DNA of 64,000 nucleotides from Dysgonomonas mossii (GTDB lineage Bacteria; Bacteroidota; Bacteroidia; Bacteroidales; Dysgonomonadaceae): assembly GCF_004569505.1 (NCBI RefSeq), contig NZ_SPPK01000001.1, positions 1,227,696 to 1,291,695 of the forward strand, written 5' to 3'. Positions 16,718-23,882 of the stretch are shown one piece after another. Numbering within the stretch: the stretch's first letter is position 1; each line of letters begins with the position of its first letter. The notes under the pieces are model-generated. The model made no database searches and had not been told where the DNA came from. It worked only from the letters and a program-made list of their open reading frames with translations. Position numbers and translations under genes: made by a program.

Positions 16718-17419
16718 TTAAAAAAAATGTTTGTTAAGAAAATCCATGAATTTGTTTTTATATGATTCCGAGACAGGAATATATTCTTTCCCGAAAACGA
16801 TACAATTTCGTTCTATTGTTTTTATTTTTTTCAGATTGACAATAAAAGAACGATGTACTCTCATAAATAAATTACTTGGAAGTTTTTCTTCAAGCGATTG
16901 CATACTCATTAAAGAGCTAATTGGTTCTTTTTGATTTTCGAGATGGAACTTCACATAATCTTTCTGGTTTTCTATATACAGAATATTATCAAAATCTATT
17001 TTTTCCATTCTGTAACCCGATTTTATAAATATACTTGTTGTTGAATGGGATATATTTGCCAGTTTAAACCACTCTAGTGCTTTGTTTGTTGCCTGTAAGA
17101 AATCTGTGTAGTTGATTGGTTTGAGTAAATAATCCAAAGCGTTTACACGGAAGCCTTCAACCGCATATTGATCATATGCTGTAGTGAAAATAATACGTGT
17201 AGATGCATGTATTGTTTTTGAAAACTCAAGTCCATTGATCTGAGGCATATTGATATCAAGAAATAGTAGATCTATCTGTCTCTCATTTATTGTGCTGATA
17301 GCAGATAGTGCGCTATTAAATGTTCCAACTAGCTCCAGATAAGATGTTTTTAAGACGTATGATTTTAGTAAATCGATAGCCAAGGGTTCATCGTCTATTA
17401 TTATACATTTGAGAGTCAT
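16718..17419 (-). CDS. LytTR-family response regulator
   Basis: 233 residues. The receiver domain (about 1-120) has the acidic pair near the N-terminus (IIDDEPLA), the phospho-acceptor aspartate in LFLDINMPQINGLEF, the conserved T/S in IIFTTAYDQYA and the lysine in LLKPINYTDFL. The C-terminal half is a LytTR DNA-binding domain (about 133-233; FIKSGYRMEKIDFDNILYIENQKDYVKFHL, MRVHRSFIVNLKKI). It overlaps the sensor kinase gene by 4 bp, so the two form a LytS/LytR-type pair. It is the last gene of the Spy-TolC-Mac operon and probably controls that operon. Confidence 0.92.
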   Translation of the reverse strand: MTLKCIIIDDEPLAIDLLKSYVLKTSYLELVGTFNSALSAISTINERQIDLLFLDINMPQINGLEFSKTIHASTRIIFTTAYDQYAVEGFRVNALDYLLKPINYTDFLQATNKALEWFKLANISHSTTSIFIKSGYRMEKIDFDNILYIENQKDYVKFHLENQKEPISSLMSMQSLEEKLPSNLFMRVHRSFIVNLKKIKTIERNCIVFGKEYIPVSESYKNKFMDFLNKHFF

Positions 17420-18504
17420 ACTGTTATTTCTGTTTTTTTGAAATCTATCCTCAATAATGTAAAGAAGCGATCAGAGCGTTTTTCTGCGATGAATTCATAT
17501 CTGTCGGGATATAACAACTCCAACCTCTTTGTAAGATTTACAAGTCCGATTCCTGAATTATGAGTTTCCATATTTTCAGCTTTTTCAATCAAGCTATTTT
17601 CTACAGTGCATAAAACACCTTTTCCCGGATCAACCAAGATACTTATATTAATGAAGCTATTATCTCCATTGTTTATTCCGTGTTTAAAAGCATTCTCAAT
17701 AAGTGTAATAAACATCAGGGATGCAATCAGATCTTTGCTTCCTGCGCTATTTATTTCAACATTGAGCTTTACCGTAGAACTAAGACGAAGTCTCATCAAA
17801 TCGATGTAGTTTTTTGTGAATTCCAGTTCTTTATCCAATGGTACAAATTTCTGATCATTATCATACATAACATATCTCAGCAAGTTGCTCAAGCGATGTA
17901 CTGCATCCTGAGCTCTGTTTTGATCTATGGCAATAAGCGAGTATATGTTATTTAATGTGTTGAATAGAAAATGAGGATTCAGCTGACTTCTAAGATTTCG
18001 CAAATCCGCTTCTAATTGTACACTTTTTACTTTCTCGAAAGTGATAGAATCTTTATACCAACGGGCTGTCATTTTTATTGCAACACTAAGACCAATGAGA
18101 AAGAAAATAGACATATAGTCTATAATAAATTTCATCAAAGGAGGACCTCCGGGACCACCTCTTCGATGTTCTTCCATTCGTGGGAATTCTCTTGGATGTT
18201 CCTGCATATTGAAGGGTATGGAAAAAGCGAGCAGGTCTGATATTACTGTTTGTAATGCAACAATAATGATAACAAGCACAATATTTATACTTATATAGGT
18301 AATAATCTTACGGTTGAATAAAAATTTCTCTATCAAATATAAATAATTGAGGTAAAACAGTATCGCTAGTAGGGCAACACGTATGCAATAATTGTAGAAA
18401 GGCTTGATATCAAATACCCCTTCTCTTGACATCAGATAAGTAGGAACAATTAAAACAATTGTCCAAATAAGTACATGTGGAAATATTCTTATAAAGTTTT
18501 TCAT
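17416..18504 (-). CDS. LytS-type sensor histidine kinase (His_kinase family)
   Basis: 362 residues from the ATG at 18504, two bases after the permease stop; an upstream start would overlap the permease and is not favoured. Four transmembrane helices are seen before about residue 160, then a dimerisation helix, the phospho-acceptor histidine in QLNPHFLFNTLNNIYSLI, and an ATPase domain with the N-box IENAFKHG and a G-box near GIGLVNLTKRLELLY. Between helices 3 and 4 is a probably periplasmic loop rich in His, Pro, Arg and Gly (QEHPREFPRMEEHRRGGPGG), which could be the sensing element. It pairs with the LytTR regulator that overlaps its end. Confidence 0.9.
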   Translation of the reverse strand: MKNFIRIFPHVLIWTIVLIVPTYLMSREGVFDIKPFYNYCIRVALLAILFYLNYLYLIEKFLFNRKIITYISINIVLVIIIVALQTVISDLLAFSIPFNMQEHPREFPRMEEHRRGGPGGPPLMKFIIDYMSIFFLIGLSVAIKMTARWYKDSITFEKVKSVQLEADLRNLRSQLNPHFLFNTLNNIYSLIAIDQNRAQDAVHRLSNLLRYVMYDNDQKFVPLDKELEFTKNYIDLMRLRLSSTVKLNVEINSAGSKDLIASLMFITLIENAFKHGINNGDNSFINISILVDPGKGVLCTVENSLIEKAENMETHNSGIGLVNLTKRLELLYPDRYEFIAEKRSDRFFTLLRIDFKKTEITV

Positions 18505-18506
18505 CG

Positions 18507-19727
18507 TTATTCGTATCTGAGTGCATCTATAGGGTCGAGAGTCGACGCTTTTTTTGCCGGATACCACCCAAAAAATATTCCGGTAGCGGTACATACTATA
18601 AAAGACAAAGCTATAGTATAAACTTGAATATCGATAGGCCATGCTAAAATATTTTTCACAATATATGCACTGCCAATACCAATGATCACGCCTATAACGC
18701 CTCCTGTAACGCTCAATAGTATAGATTCTATAAGGAATTGCATCAATATATCAAATCCCTTGGCTCCGATAGACATTCGCAAACCTATTTCCCTTGTGCG
18801 CTCTGTTACCGATACATACATGATGTTCATAATACCGATGCCACCAACAAAAAGAGATATTCCGGCAATACATGCCAGCAAGATAGTCATCATGTCGGTT
18901 GTAGAACTCATCATAGTTATTAGTTCCTTTTGCGATCGTACATTGAAGTCATCTTCCTGATTTCCTGTTATTTTATGTTGTTGCCGCATTATATTTTCTA
19001 TACTCGAAATGGCTTGATCTGTAGCATCTTCGCTAACCGCCGAAACCGATATGGATTGTATATAAGTTATTGCCAATATACGCTTTTGTACAGTAGTATA
19101 AGGTGATATCATCAGGTCATCCTGATCCATTCCCATTGTATTATCCCCTTTTGATGTTAATACGCCGATGACTTTGAATGGAATTTTATTGAAACGTATT
19201 GTTTGCCCTACAGGATCTTCTCCATTCGTGAATAGGTTATCAACTACAGTTTGTCCGATTACACATACTTTTGCAGACGTCTTCACATCGGCATCGGTAA
19301 ACATTTCACCTTGTGCTATTGTATATTTGCGGATATCAAGAAAAGAAGGATTTACCCCATAGATAGATGTTGGGGCATTATTTGCTCCAAAAATCACTTG
19401 CCCCGAAGATTGAACTTCCGGCGATGCTGCAGAAATGAATTCTGCCTGATCTACGATTGCCTGATAATCTTCCATCTTTAATGTTTGCATACTGGAAGAG
19501 CTTTGGCGCACACCCCCAAATTGTCCGGTTCCGGGGCGTATATTTATCATATTAGAGCCCATTGTGGAAATCTGATCCTGTATACTTTTTTTAGATCCTT
19601 GACCTATTGCAAGCATCGTAATAACGGCAGCTACACCGATAATTATACCAAGCATAGTAAGGAATCCCCTAAACTTATTACCACTAAGGGCTCGTAATGC
19701 TATTTTAAAGAGATTGATGAAATTCAT
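18507..19727 (-). CDS. MacB-like ABC transporter permease
   Basis: 406 residues. An N-terminal transmembrane helix with the family stretch FRGFLTMLGIIIGVAAVITMLAIGQGSK is followed by a large periplasmic MacB core domain (about 50-270). Three C-terminal helices of the FtsX type come next, including ISLFVGGIGIMNIMYVSVTERTREIGLRMSIGAKG. In E. coli MacB the ATPase is fused at the N-terminus; here it is a separate gene 9 bp upstream. With the MacA-like and TolC-like proteins of this operon it should form a tripartite pump that works on periplasmic substrates such as lipopeptides, macrolides or siderophores. The substrate is not predictable. Confidence 0.93.
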   Translation of the reverse strand: MNFINLFKIALRALSGNKFRGFLTMLGIIIGVAAVITMLAIGQGSKKSIQDQISTMGSNMINIRPGTGQFGGVRQSSSSMQTLKMEDYQAIVDQAEFISAASPEVQSSGQVIFGANNAPTSIYGVNPSFLDIRKYTIAQGEMFTDADVKTSAKVCVIGQTVVDNLFTNGEDPVGQTIRFNKIPFKVIGVLTSKGDNTMGMDQDDLMISPYTTVQKRILAITYIQSISVSAVSEDATDQAISSIENIMRQQHKITGNQEDDFNVRSQKELITMMSSTTDMMTILLACIAGISLFVGGIGIMNIMYVSVTERTREIGLRMSIGAKGFDILMQFLIESILLSVTGGVIGVIIGIGSAYIVKNILAWPIDIQVYTIALSFIVCTATGIFFGWYPAKKASTLDPIDALRYE

Positions 19728-19736
19728 TTTAATATA

Positions 19737-20477
19737 TCAGTTTTCTACCGGTAATTTAGCGAGAAATTCTTTTGCCGATTGAATATTTATGTTCCTTGTA
19801 TCTTCCTTGATACGTCCGTCTCGTATAACAATATTACGACTGCTAAATGCCGATATTTCGGGGTTGTGTGTAACGAATATAATAGTACGTCCTTCGGAGT
19901 GTAACCGCTGCATCAGTGATAATATTTCGAACGAAGTACGAGTGTCCAAATTCCCTGTTGCTTCGTCTGCTAATATGATAACAGGTTCGTTCACTAATGC
20001 TCTGGCAATGGCTACTCGTTGCATTTGCCCTCCCGACATTTGATTCGATTTATGATTCAGTCTGTCTCCCAGTCCTACATCTTGCAAAGCCTTTATGGCT
20101 CTTTGGTGACGATCTTTTGCCGATATATCCGGATTGTACATCAATGGCAGCTCAACGTTTTCAACAGCTGTTGTTTTTGCCAGTAAATTGTAAGACTGAA
20201 ATATAAATCCTATCTTACGATTCCGGAGGGTTGCTCTTTCATTTTTACCCATTTTGCGTACAGAAATCCCATCCAAATAATATTCACCATCGGACGGTGT
20301 ATCCAAACAGCCCAGTATATTCAATAAAGTAGATTTACCCGAGCCGCTTGTACCCATGATTGTGACAAATTCGCCTTCGGATATACTAAAGTCTATTCCC
20401 CTCAAAGCAAGAACCGTTTCATCACCAACAATATAGTTTCGCTTAAGGTTTTCAACTCTTATAATTTCTTTAGTCAT
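19737..20477 (-). CDS. MacB-like ABC transporter ATP-binding protein
   Basis: 246 residues from the ATG at 20477, which lies 4 bp after the stop of the fusion-protein gene; a longer upstream reading would overlap that gene and is unlikely. It shows Walker A GTSGSGKST (about residue 43), the Q-loop in IFQSYNLL, the signature MSGGQMQRVAIARAL, Walker B VIILADEATGNLD and the switch histidine in IIFVTHN. It is the LolD/MacB-type ATPase that drives the permease encoded next to it. Confidence 0.94.
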   Translation of the reverse strand: MTKEIIRVENLKRNYIVGDETVLALRGIDFSISEGEFVTIMGTSGSGKSTLLNILGCLDTPSDGEYYLDGISVRKMGKNERATLRNRKIGFIFQSYNLLAKTTAVENVELPLMYNPDISAKDRHQRAIKALQDVGLGDRLNHKSNQMSGGQMQRVAIARALVNEPVIILADEATGNLDTRTSFEILSLMQRLHSEGRTIIFVTHNPEISAFSSRNIVIRDGRIKEDTRNINIQSAKEFLAKLPVEN

Positions 20478-20481
20478 TACG

Positions 20482-21711
20482 TTATTTTTTCTTATTGTCT
20501 TCGGGGCGTTTTGGCATAAAAGGGCTAGATTCTCCATTTCCATTCGTTTGTCCTTCGGGTTTATCACCATTTGTCTTTTGTGATACTCCGGTTACAACTT
20601 CCTCTCCTACATGCAGTCCTTCTATTATAGCCGTATGTATGCCGTCGGTTTTACCAATCACAATATGTTTGGGTAATAGCTTATCTCCGTCCTTTACCCA
20701 TACTATTTTCTGAGTTTTATCATTATTAGGATCAACAGGACCTCTTTGTTCTGATACCTTTAACCCTTCTATATCTTTCATTACTTCGGGTGCAGGGTTG
20801 AAACGTAAAGCTTTTGAAGGAATCAATAGTAAGTCTTTTTCTTCCATTGTATAGATGTTTACGTTTGCTGTCAGCCCTGGTTTTAATTTGAGGTCAGGGT
20901 TGGGTGCATCTATTACAACTTGATATGTAACTACGTTGGATGTAGTTGTTGCTTCCAGTCTTACCTGCACTACTTTCCCTTGGAATTCGTCTTCGGGAAA
21001 AGCATCCACAGTAAAAGATACTCGTTGTCCCTCTTTTACTCCGCCTATATCTGCTTCATCTACATTGGCTATTACGCGCATCTTGGTCAGGTCGTTTGCG
21101 ATGGTGAAAAGAGTCGGAGTGCTGAATGATGCAGCTACCGTTTGTCCTTGTTCTACGGCACGGGAAACAACTACTCCGTCTATTGTGGAAGTAATAGTTG
21201 CATAACCAAGATTGGTTTGAGCCTTTAATACGGCTGCTTTGGAAGATGTTACAGCCAGTTGAGCGGTTTTGTATGTCGATTCGGCATTTTCCCAATCAAC
21301 CTTGCTGATCGCTTGTTTTTCCCAAAGGCTTTTTTGCCTCTCATAATTTTTCTTTTGAAGATCCAGATCTACTTGTCTCGATTGAAGTGCTGCATTTGCA
21401 TTTTCCAGTTCAGATGCGAGTAGGCGTTTATCTAGTTCGGCAAGTACTTGTCCGGCCTTGACCTCCGAATTGTAATCCACATATATTTTAGATATTACTC
21501 CCGAAACCTGTGTACCTACTTCTACCAGGGTAATGGGTTCTATTGTTCCTGTCGCTGTGATGGCTATAGAAAGGTTCCCTTTGTCTACCTTAGCTGTTGT
21601 TAATGTAGTTATTGTCTTTTTCCCTTGTGGGAATATAAGAAAAGCTATACAGCATAAAGTGAGTACTATAGCTCCTATTATCAGATATTTCTTGGATTTT
21701 CTTTTCATCAT
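20482..21711 (-). CDS. MacA-like membrane fusion protein
   Basis: 409 residues. It has an N-terminal membrane anchor (about 8-27), lipoyl halves around VEVGTQVSGVISKIYVDYNSEVKAGQVLAEL and LGYATITSTIDGVVVSRAVEQGQTV, an alpha-hairpin (about 95-160), a beta-barrel domain and a membrane-proximal domain. The C-terminal tail is low complexity (Gly, Asn, Pro, Lys). The family bridges MacB in the inner membrane and TolC in the outer membrane. Gene order tolC-macA-ATPase-permease supports one machine. The next gene starts 4 bp after its stop. Confidence 0.93.
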   Translation of the reverse strand: MMKRKSKKYLIIGAIVLTLCCIAFLIFPQGKKTITTLTTAKVDKGNLSIAITATGTIEPITLVEVGTQVSGVISKIYVDYNSEVKAGQVLAELDKRLLASELENANAALQSRQVDLDLQKKNYERQKSLWEKQAISKVDWENAESTYKTAQLAVTSSKAAVLKAQTNLGYATITSTIDGVVVSRAVEQGQTVAASFSTPTLFTIANDLTKMRVIANVDEADIGGVKEGQRVSFTVDAFPEDEFQGKVVQVRLEATTTSNVVTYQVVIDAPNPDLKLKPGLTANVNIYTMEEKDLLLIPSKALRFNPAPEVMKDIEGLKVSEQRGPVDPNNDKTQKIVWVKDGDKLLPKHIVIGKTDGIHTAIIEGLHVGEEVVTGVSQKTNGDKPEGQTNGNGESSPFMPKRPEDNKKK

Positions 21712-21718
21712 TATCTTA

Positions 21719-23053
21719 TTAAAGCGTTAATTCTTGTCCTTGATAGAAATTTAGTAATTTCAAACTTAGCAATGCTGTATATTTGGCTTGCAGTAAAGAC
21801 TGTAAAGCATTGGCATAATTGTTTTTCTCGGTAGTGAGCTCTACTGTATTGCGTATTCCTAGTGAATATTGCTCTAGTACGAGCTGATAACTCAATTCCG
21901 AAGATTTTACTTGATCCTTAGCTGCTCTATACTTGCTTTGCCCCGATACTGCATCTTGGTATAAGGTTTCTATCGTCTTTAATAATGTTTTTTCTGTATC
22001 TATCAAGTCTAGTTGAGCTGTCTGTATGTCGAGCTCTGCCTTTTTTACGTTTGACTTGTTTTGTTTATTATCGAAAATAGGCACACTAAGCGTAAGCCCT
22101 ATAGACTGATTGAAATTTCGTCCTATTTGTGTTGCAAAAGAGGGTGAATTATTAAATATATTACCGGTGCCCATACTTCCTGTAACAGAAACAGTAGGTA
22201 GATAGCCAGCCTTTGCAGATGATTTACTGAGATTAGCCAGCTGGATATTTAATTTGCTATTTGCTACTTCGGGCATTATATTCAGAGCTCTTCTGTAAAC
22301 TTCGTATTTTGAAGGAATAAATAATAGTATATCTTCGTCATTTATCTCAGGAAATACAATGTCTATCTCTTCATCATAATCTAATTCGAGCAATTGTTTC
22401 AGTTGTAACTTATAACTTTCGTAAGAACTTTGTGCTTGTACAAGATTGTATTTGTCGGAACTATATTGAGCTTCCACCTGAGCATATTCACTGTGTGTAA
22501 TACTTCCTGCATCAAGAAACTCTTTGCTCTGTTTCAATTGCTCTTCATCCGATGCTAGAATATTCTCGTTGTTTTTTATCGACTCTCTACTATATAAAAT
22601 TTGTAAATAAGCCTGTGTAATAGATATCTCAGTCTGATTACGGATATTTTCTGTATTTAGGTTTTGAGCTTCTTTTTTTAGTTGAGCTTGTTTAATATTG
22701 TTCTTATTTTTTCCACCATTGTATACTGTCCAGTTTGCATTTAATGTATATTCCCCATTGAACAATCCTTCATAATGATAATTCCCGGCACCATCCGGTG
22801 ACTGAGAATTTGTGTATCGCTGCGAAACACTTCCGCTTAAACTCGGAAACAATGCAGCCTTCGATTGTGAAATATCTACATTGTAACTTTCTGTAGTGAT
22901 AATGGACTTCTTTACTTGGATGTTTTCTTGTCTGGCATAGTCTATGCACTCTCTTAATGTCCATTTTTTTTGAGAGAAAGCAGCAACCGGAATGAAGAGT
23001 CCGGTTACTGCCATTACTAAACCTAACAAATTTTTAGTAAAATAAATGCTCAT
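21719..23053 (-). CDS. TolC-like outer membrane efflux protein
   Basis: About 444 residues from the ATG at 23053, which gives a clean signal peptide ending at VAAFSQ. A TTG at 23080, overlapping the previous stop by 4 bp, is an alternative start. Two outer-membrane-efflux repeats are recognisable, beginning WTLRECIDYARQENIQVKKS and, in the second half, EVYRRALNIMPEVANSKLNIQLANLSKSSAKAGYLPTVSVTG, with long coiled-coil segments. It is the exit duct for the MacA/MacB-like pump of the same operon and could also serve other pumps. Confidence 0.92.
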   Translation of the reverse strand: MSIYFTKNLLGLVMAVTGLFIPVAAFSQKKWTLRECIDYARQENIQVKKSIITTESYNVDISQSKAALFPSLSGSVSQRYTNSQSPDGAGNYHYEGLFNGEYTLNANWTVYNGGKNKNNIKQAQLKKEAQNLNTENIRNQTEISITQAYLQILYSRESIKNNENILASDEEQLKQSKEFLDAGSITHSEYAQVEAQYSSDKYNLVQAQSSYESYKLQLKQLLELDYDEEIDIVFPEINDEDILLFIPSKYEVYRRALNIMPEVANSKLNIQLANLSKSSAKAGYLPTVSVTGSMGTGNIFNNSPSFATQIGRNFNQSIGLTLSVPIFDNKQNKSNVKKAELDIQTAQLDLIDTEKTLLKTIETLYQDAVSGQSKYRAAKDQVKSSELSYQLVLEQYSLGIRNTVELTTEKNNYANALQSLLQAKYTALLSLKLLNFYQGQELTL

Positions 23054-23076
23054 CTTTAAATTGTATCTTAATGTTT

Positions 23077-23646
23077 TCAAAACATTCCATCTGGTGATTC
23101 ATCGGGAGCTGTACCTTCGTTTGGCATTGCTGAAGGGCGTTGATCTCCTTTCTCTTCGAGTCTCCTTCTGGGTGGTTCGCGGAACTCCACGCTTTGTTTC
23201 TTTTCAGCAAATATGTGGTATTGTTCCGATGTAAGTATAGACTTGTACTTTTTGTCGTATTTCTCTTGTTTAGTCTTAATCTTCTCGTCTGTTTTACTTA
23301 TTTTTTCTGTAAGTTTTAATCTTTCTTTATTTGCTATTCCGGGATTCTCTGATCTCATTTTTAGCTCTTGTTTCTCTTGCATCAATTTGAAGATATCCTT
23401 CCGTTCATCCGAAATCGTTTTACTCAATTTCTCTCGTTGTTCAAGGGTTAGGTTCGGAATGTCAGGTATACCCATAATAAAAAAGCTCTCGTCTCGAGAA
23501 TTACCTTGATGCATAGGGGCATGGCCTTCCCCTCGTCCTTTGCCTCCTCCGGGAGGTCTTCCTCCTCCCATACCTCCCATAGAGCCTTGTGCAGCAAGGC
23601 TACCGCATGTTATAACAAGAGTTACTGTCAATAATATTTTCTTCAT
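23077..23646 (-). CDS. Spy/CpxP-like periplasmic protein (two LTxxQ motifs)
   Basis: 189 residues from the ATG at 23646; an in-frame TTG seven codons upstream is less likely because the signal peptide starts cleanly at MKKILLTVTLVI. After the signal comes a Gly/Met/Pro/His-rich stretch (about 22-50), then a charged helical region with two LTxxQ-type motifs, NLTLEQREKL and ILTSEQYHIF. The second sits about 70 residues after the first. This is the pattern of Spy/CpxP, periplasmic chaperones and stress sensors. It is the first gene of a seven-gene run that ends in a sensor kinase and regulator, so it may report envelope damage or metal to the kinase. The C-terminal tail is acidic and proline-rich. 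Confidence 0.78.
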   Translation of the reverse strand: MKKILLTVTLVITCGSLAAQGSMGGMGGGRPPGGGKGRGEGHAPMHQGNSRDESFFIMGIPDIPNLTLEQREKLSKTISDERKDIFKLMQEKQELKMRSENPGIANKERLKLTEKISKTDEKIKTKQEKYDKKYKSILTSEQYHIFAEKKQSVEFREPPRRRLEEKGDQRPSAMPNEGTAPDESPDGMF

Positions 23647-23664
23647 TTTATCTTTCTTTTTACT

Positions 23665-23695
23665 CAAAAGTATATTTGTGTATTTCGCTACACAA
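23665..23695 (-). promoter_or_regulatory. Promoter of the Spy-TolC-Mac-LytSR operon
   Basis: On the minus strand a -33 TTG (23695-23693) and a -7 TACTTTTG (23672-23665) are 20 bp apart, the normal Bacteroidota spacing. The -7 element is only 18 bp upstream of the ATG at 23646, so the leader would be very short. Confidence 0.55.
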
Positions 23696-23882
23696 TGGTA
23701 ATCGATGAATAAGTCTGTTTTATCGACAAATAGATCATATTTAGGTTTGATCTGTTGGCTAGTTCAGATATTGGTGCACCGTAACTAAAACGAAACGTTT
23801 TCTTGAATTAAACTTATTGAGGGTGTAGTTCTCTTGTAACAAAAATGTAAGTGATTTGCAATGTAAAATATCAAATAAATAT

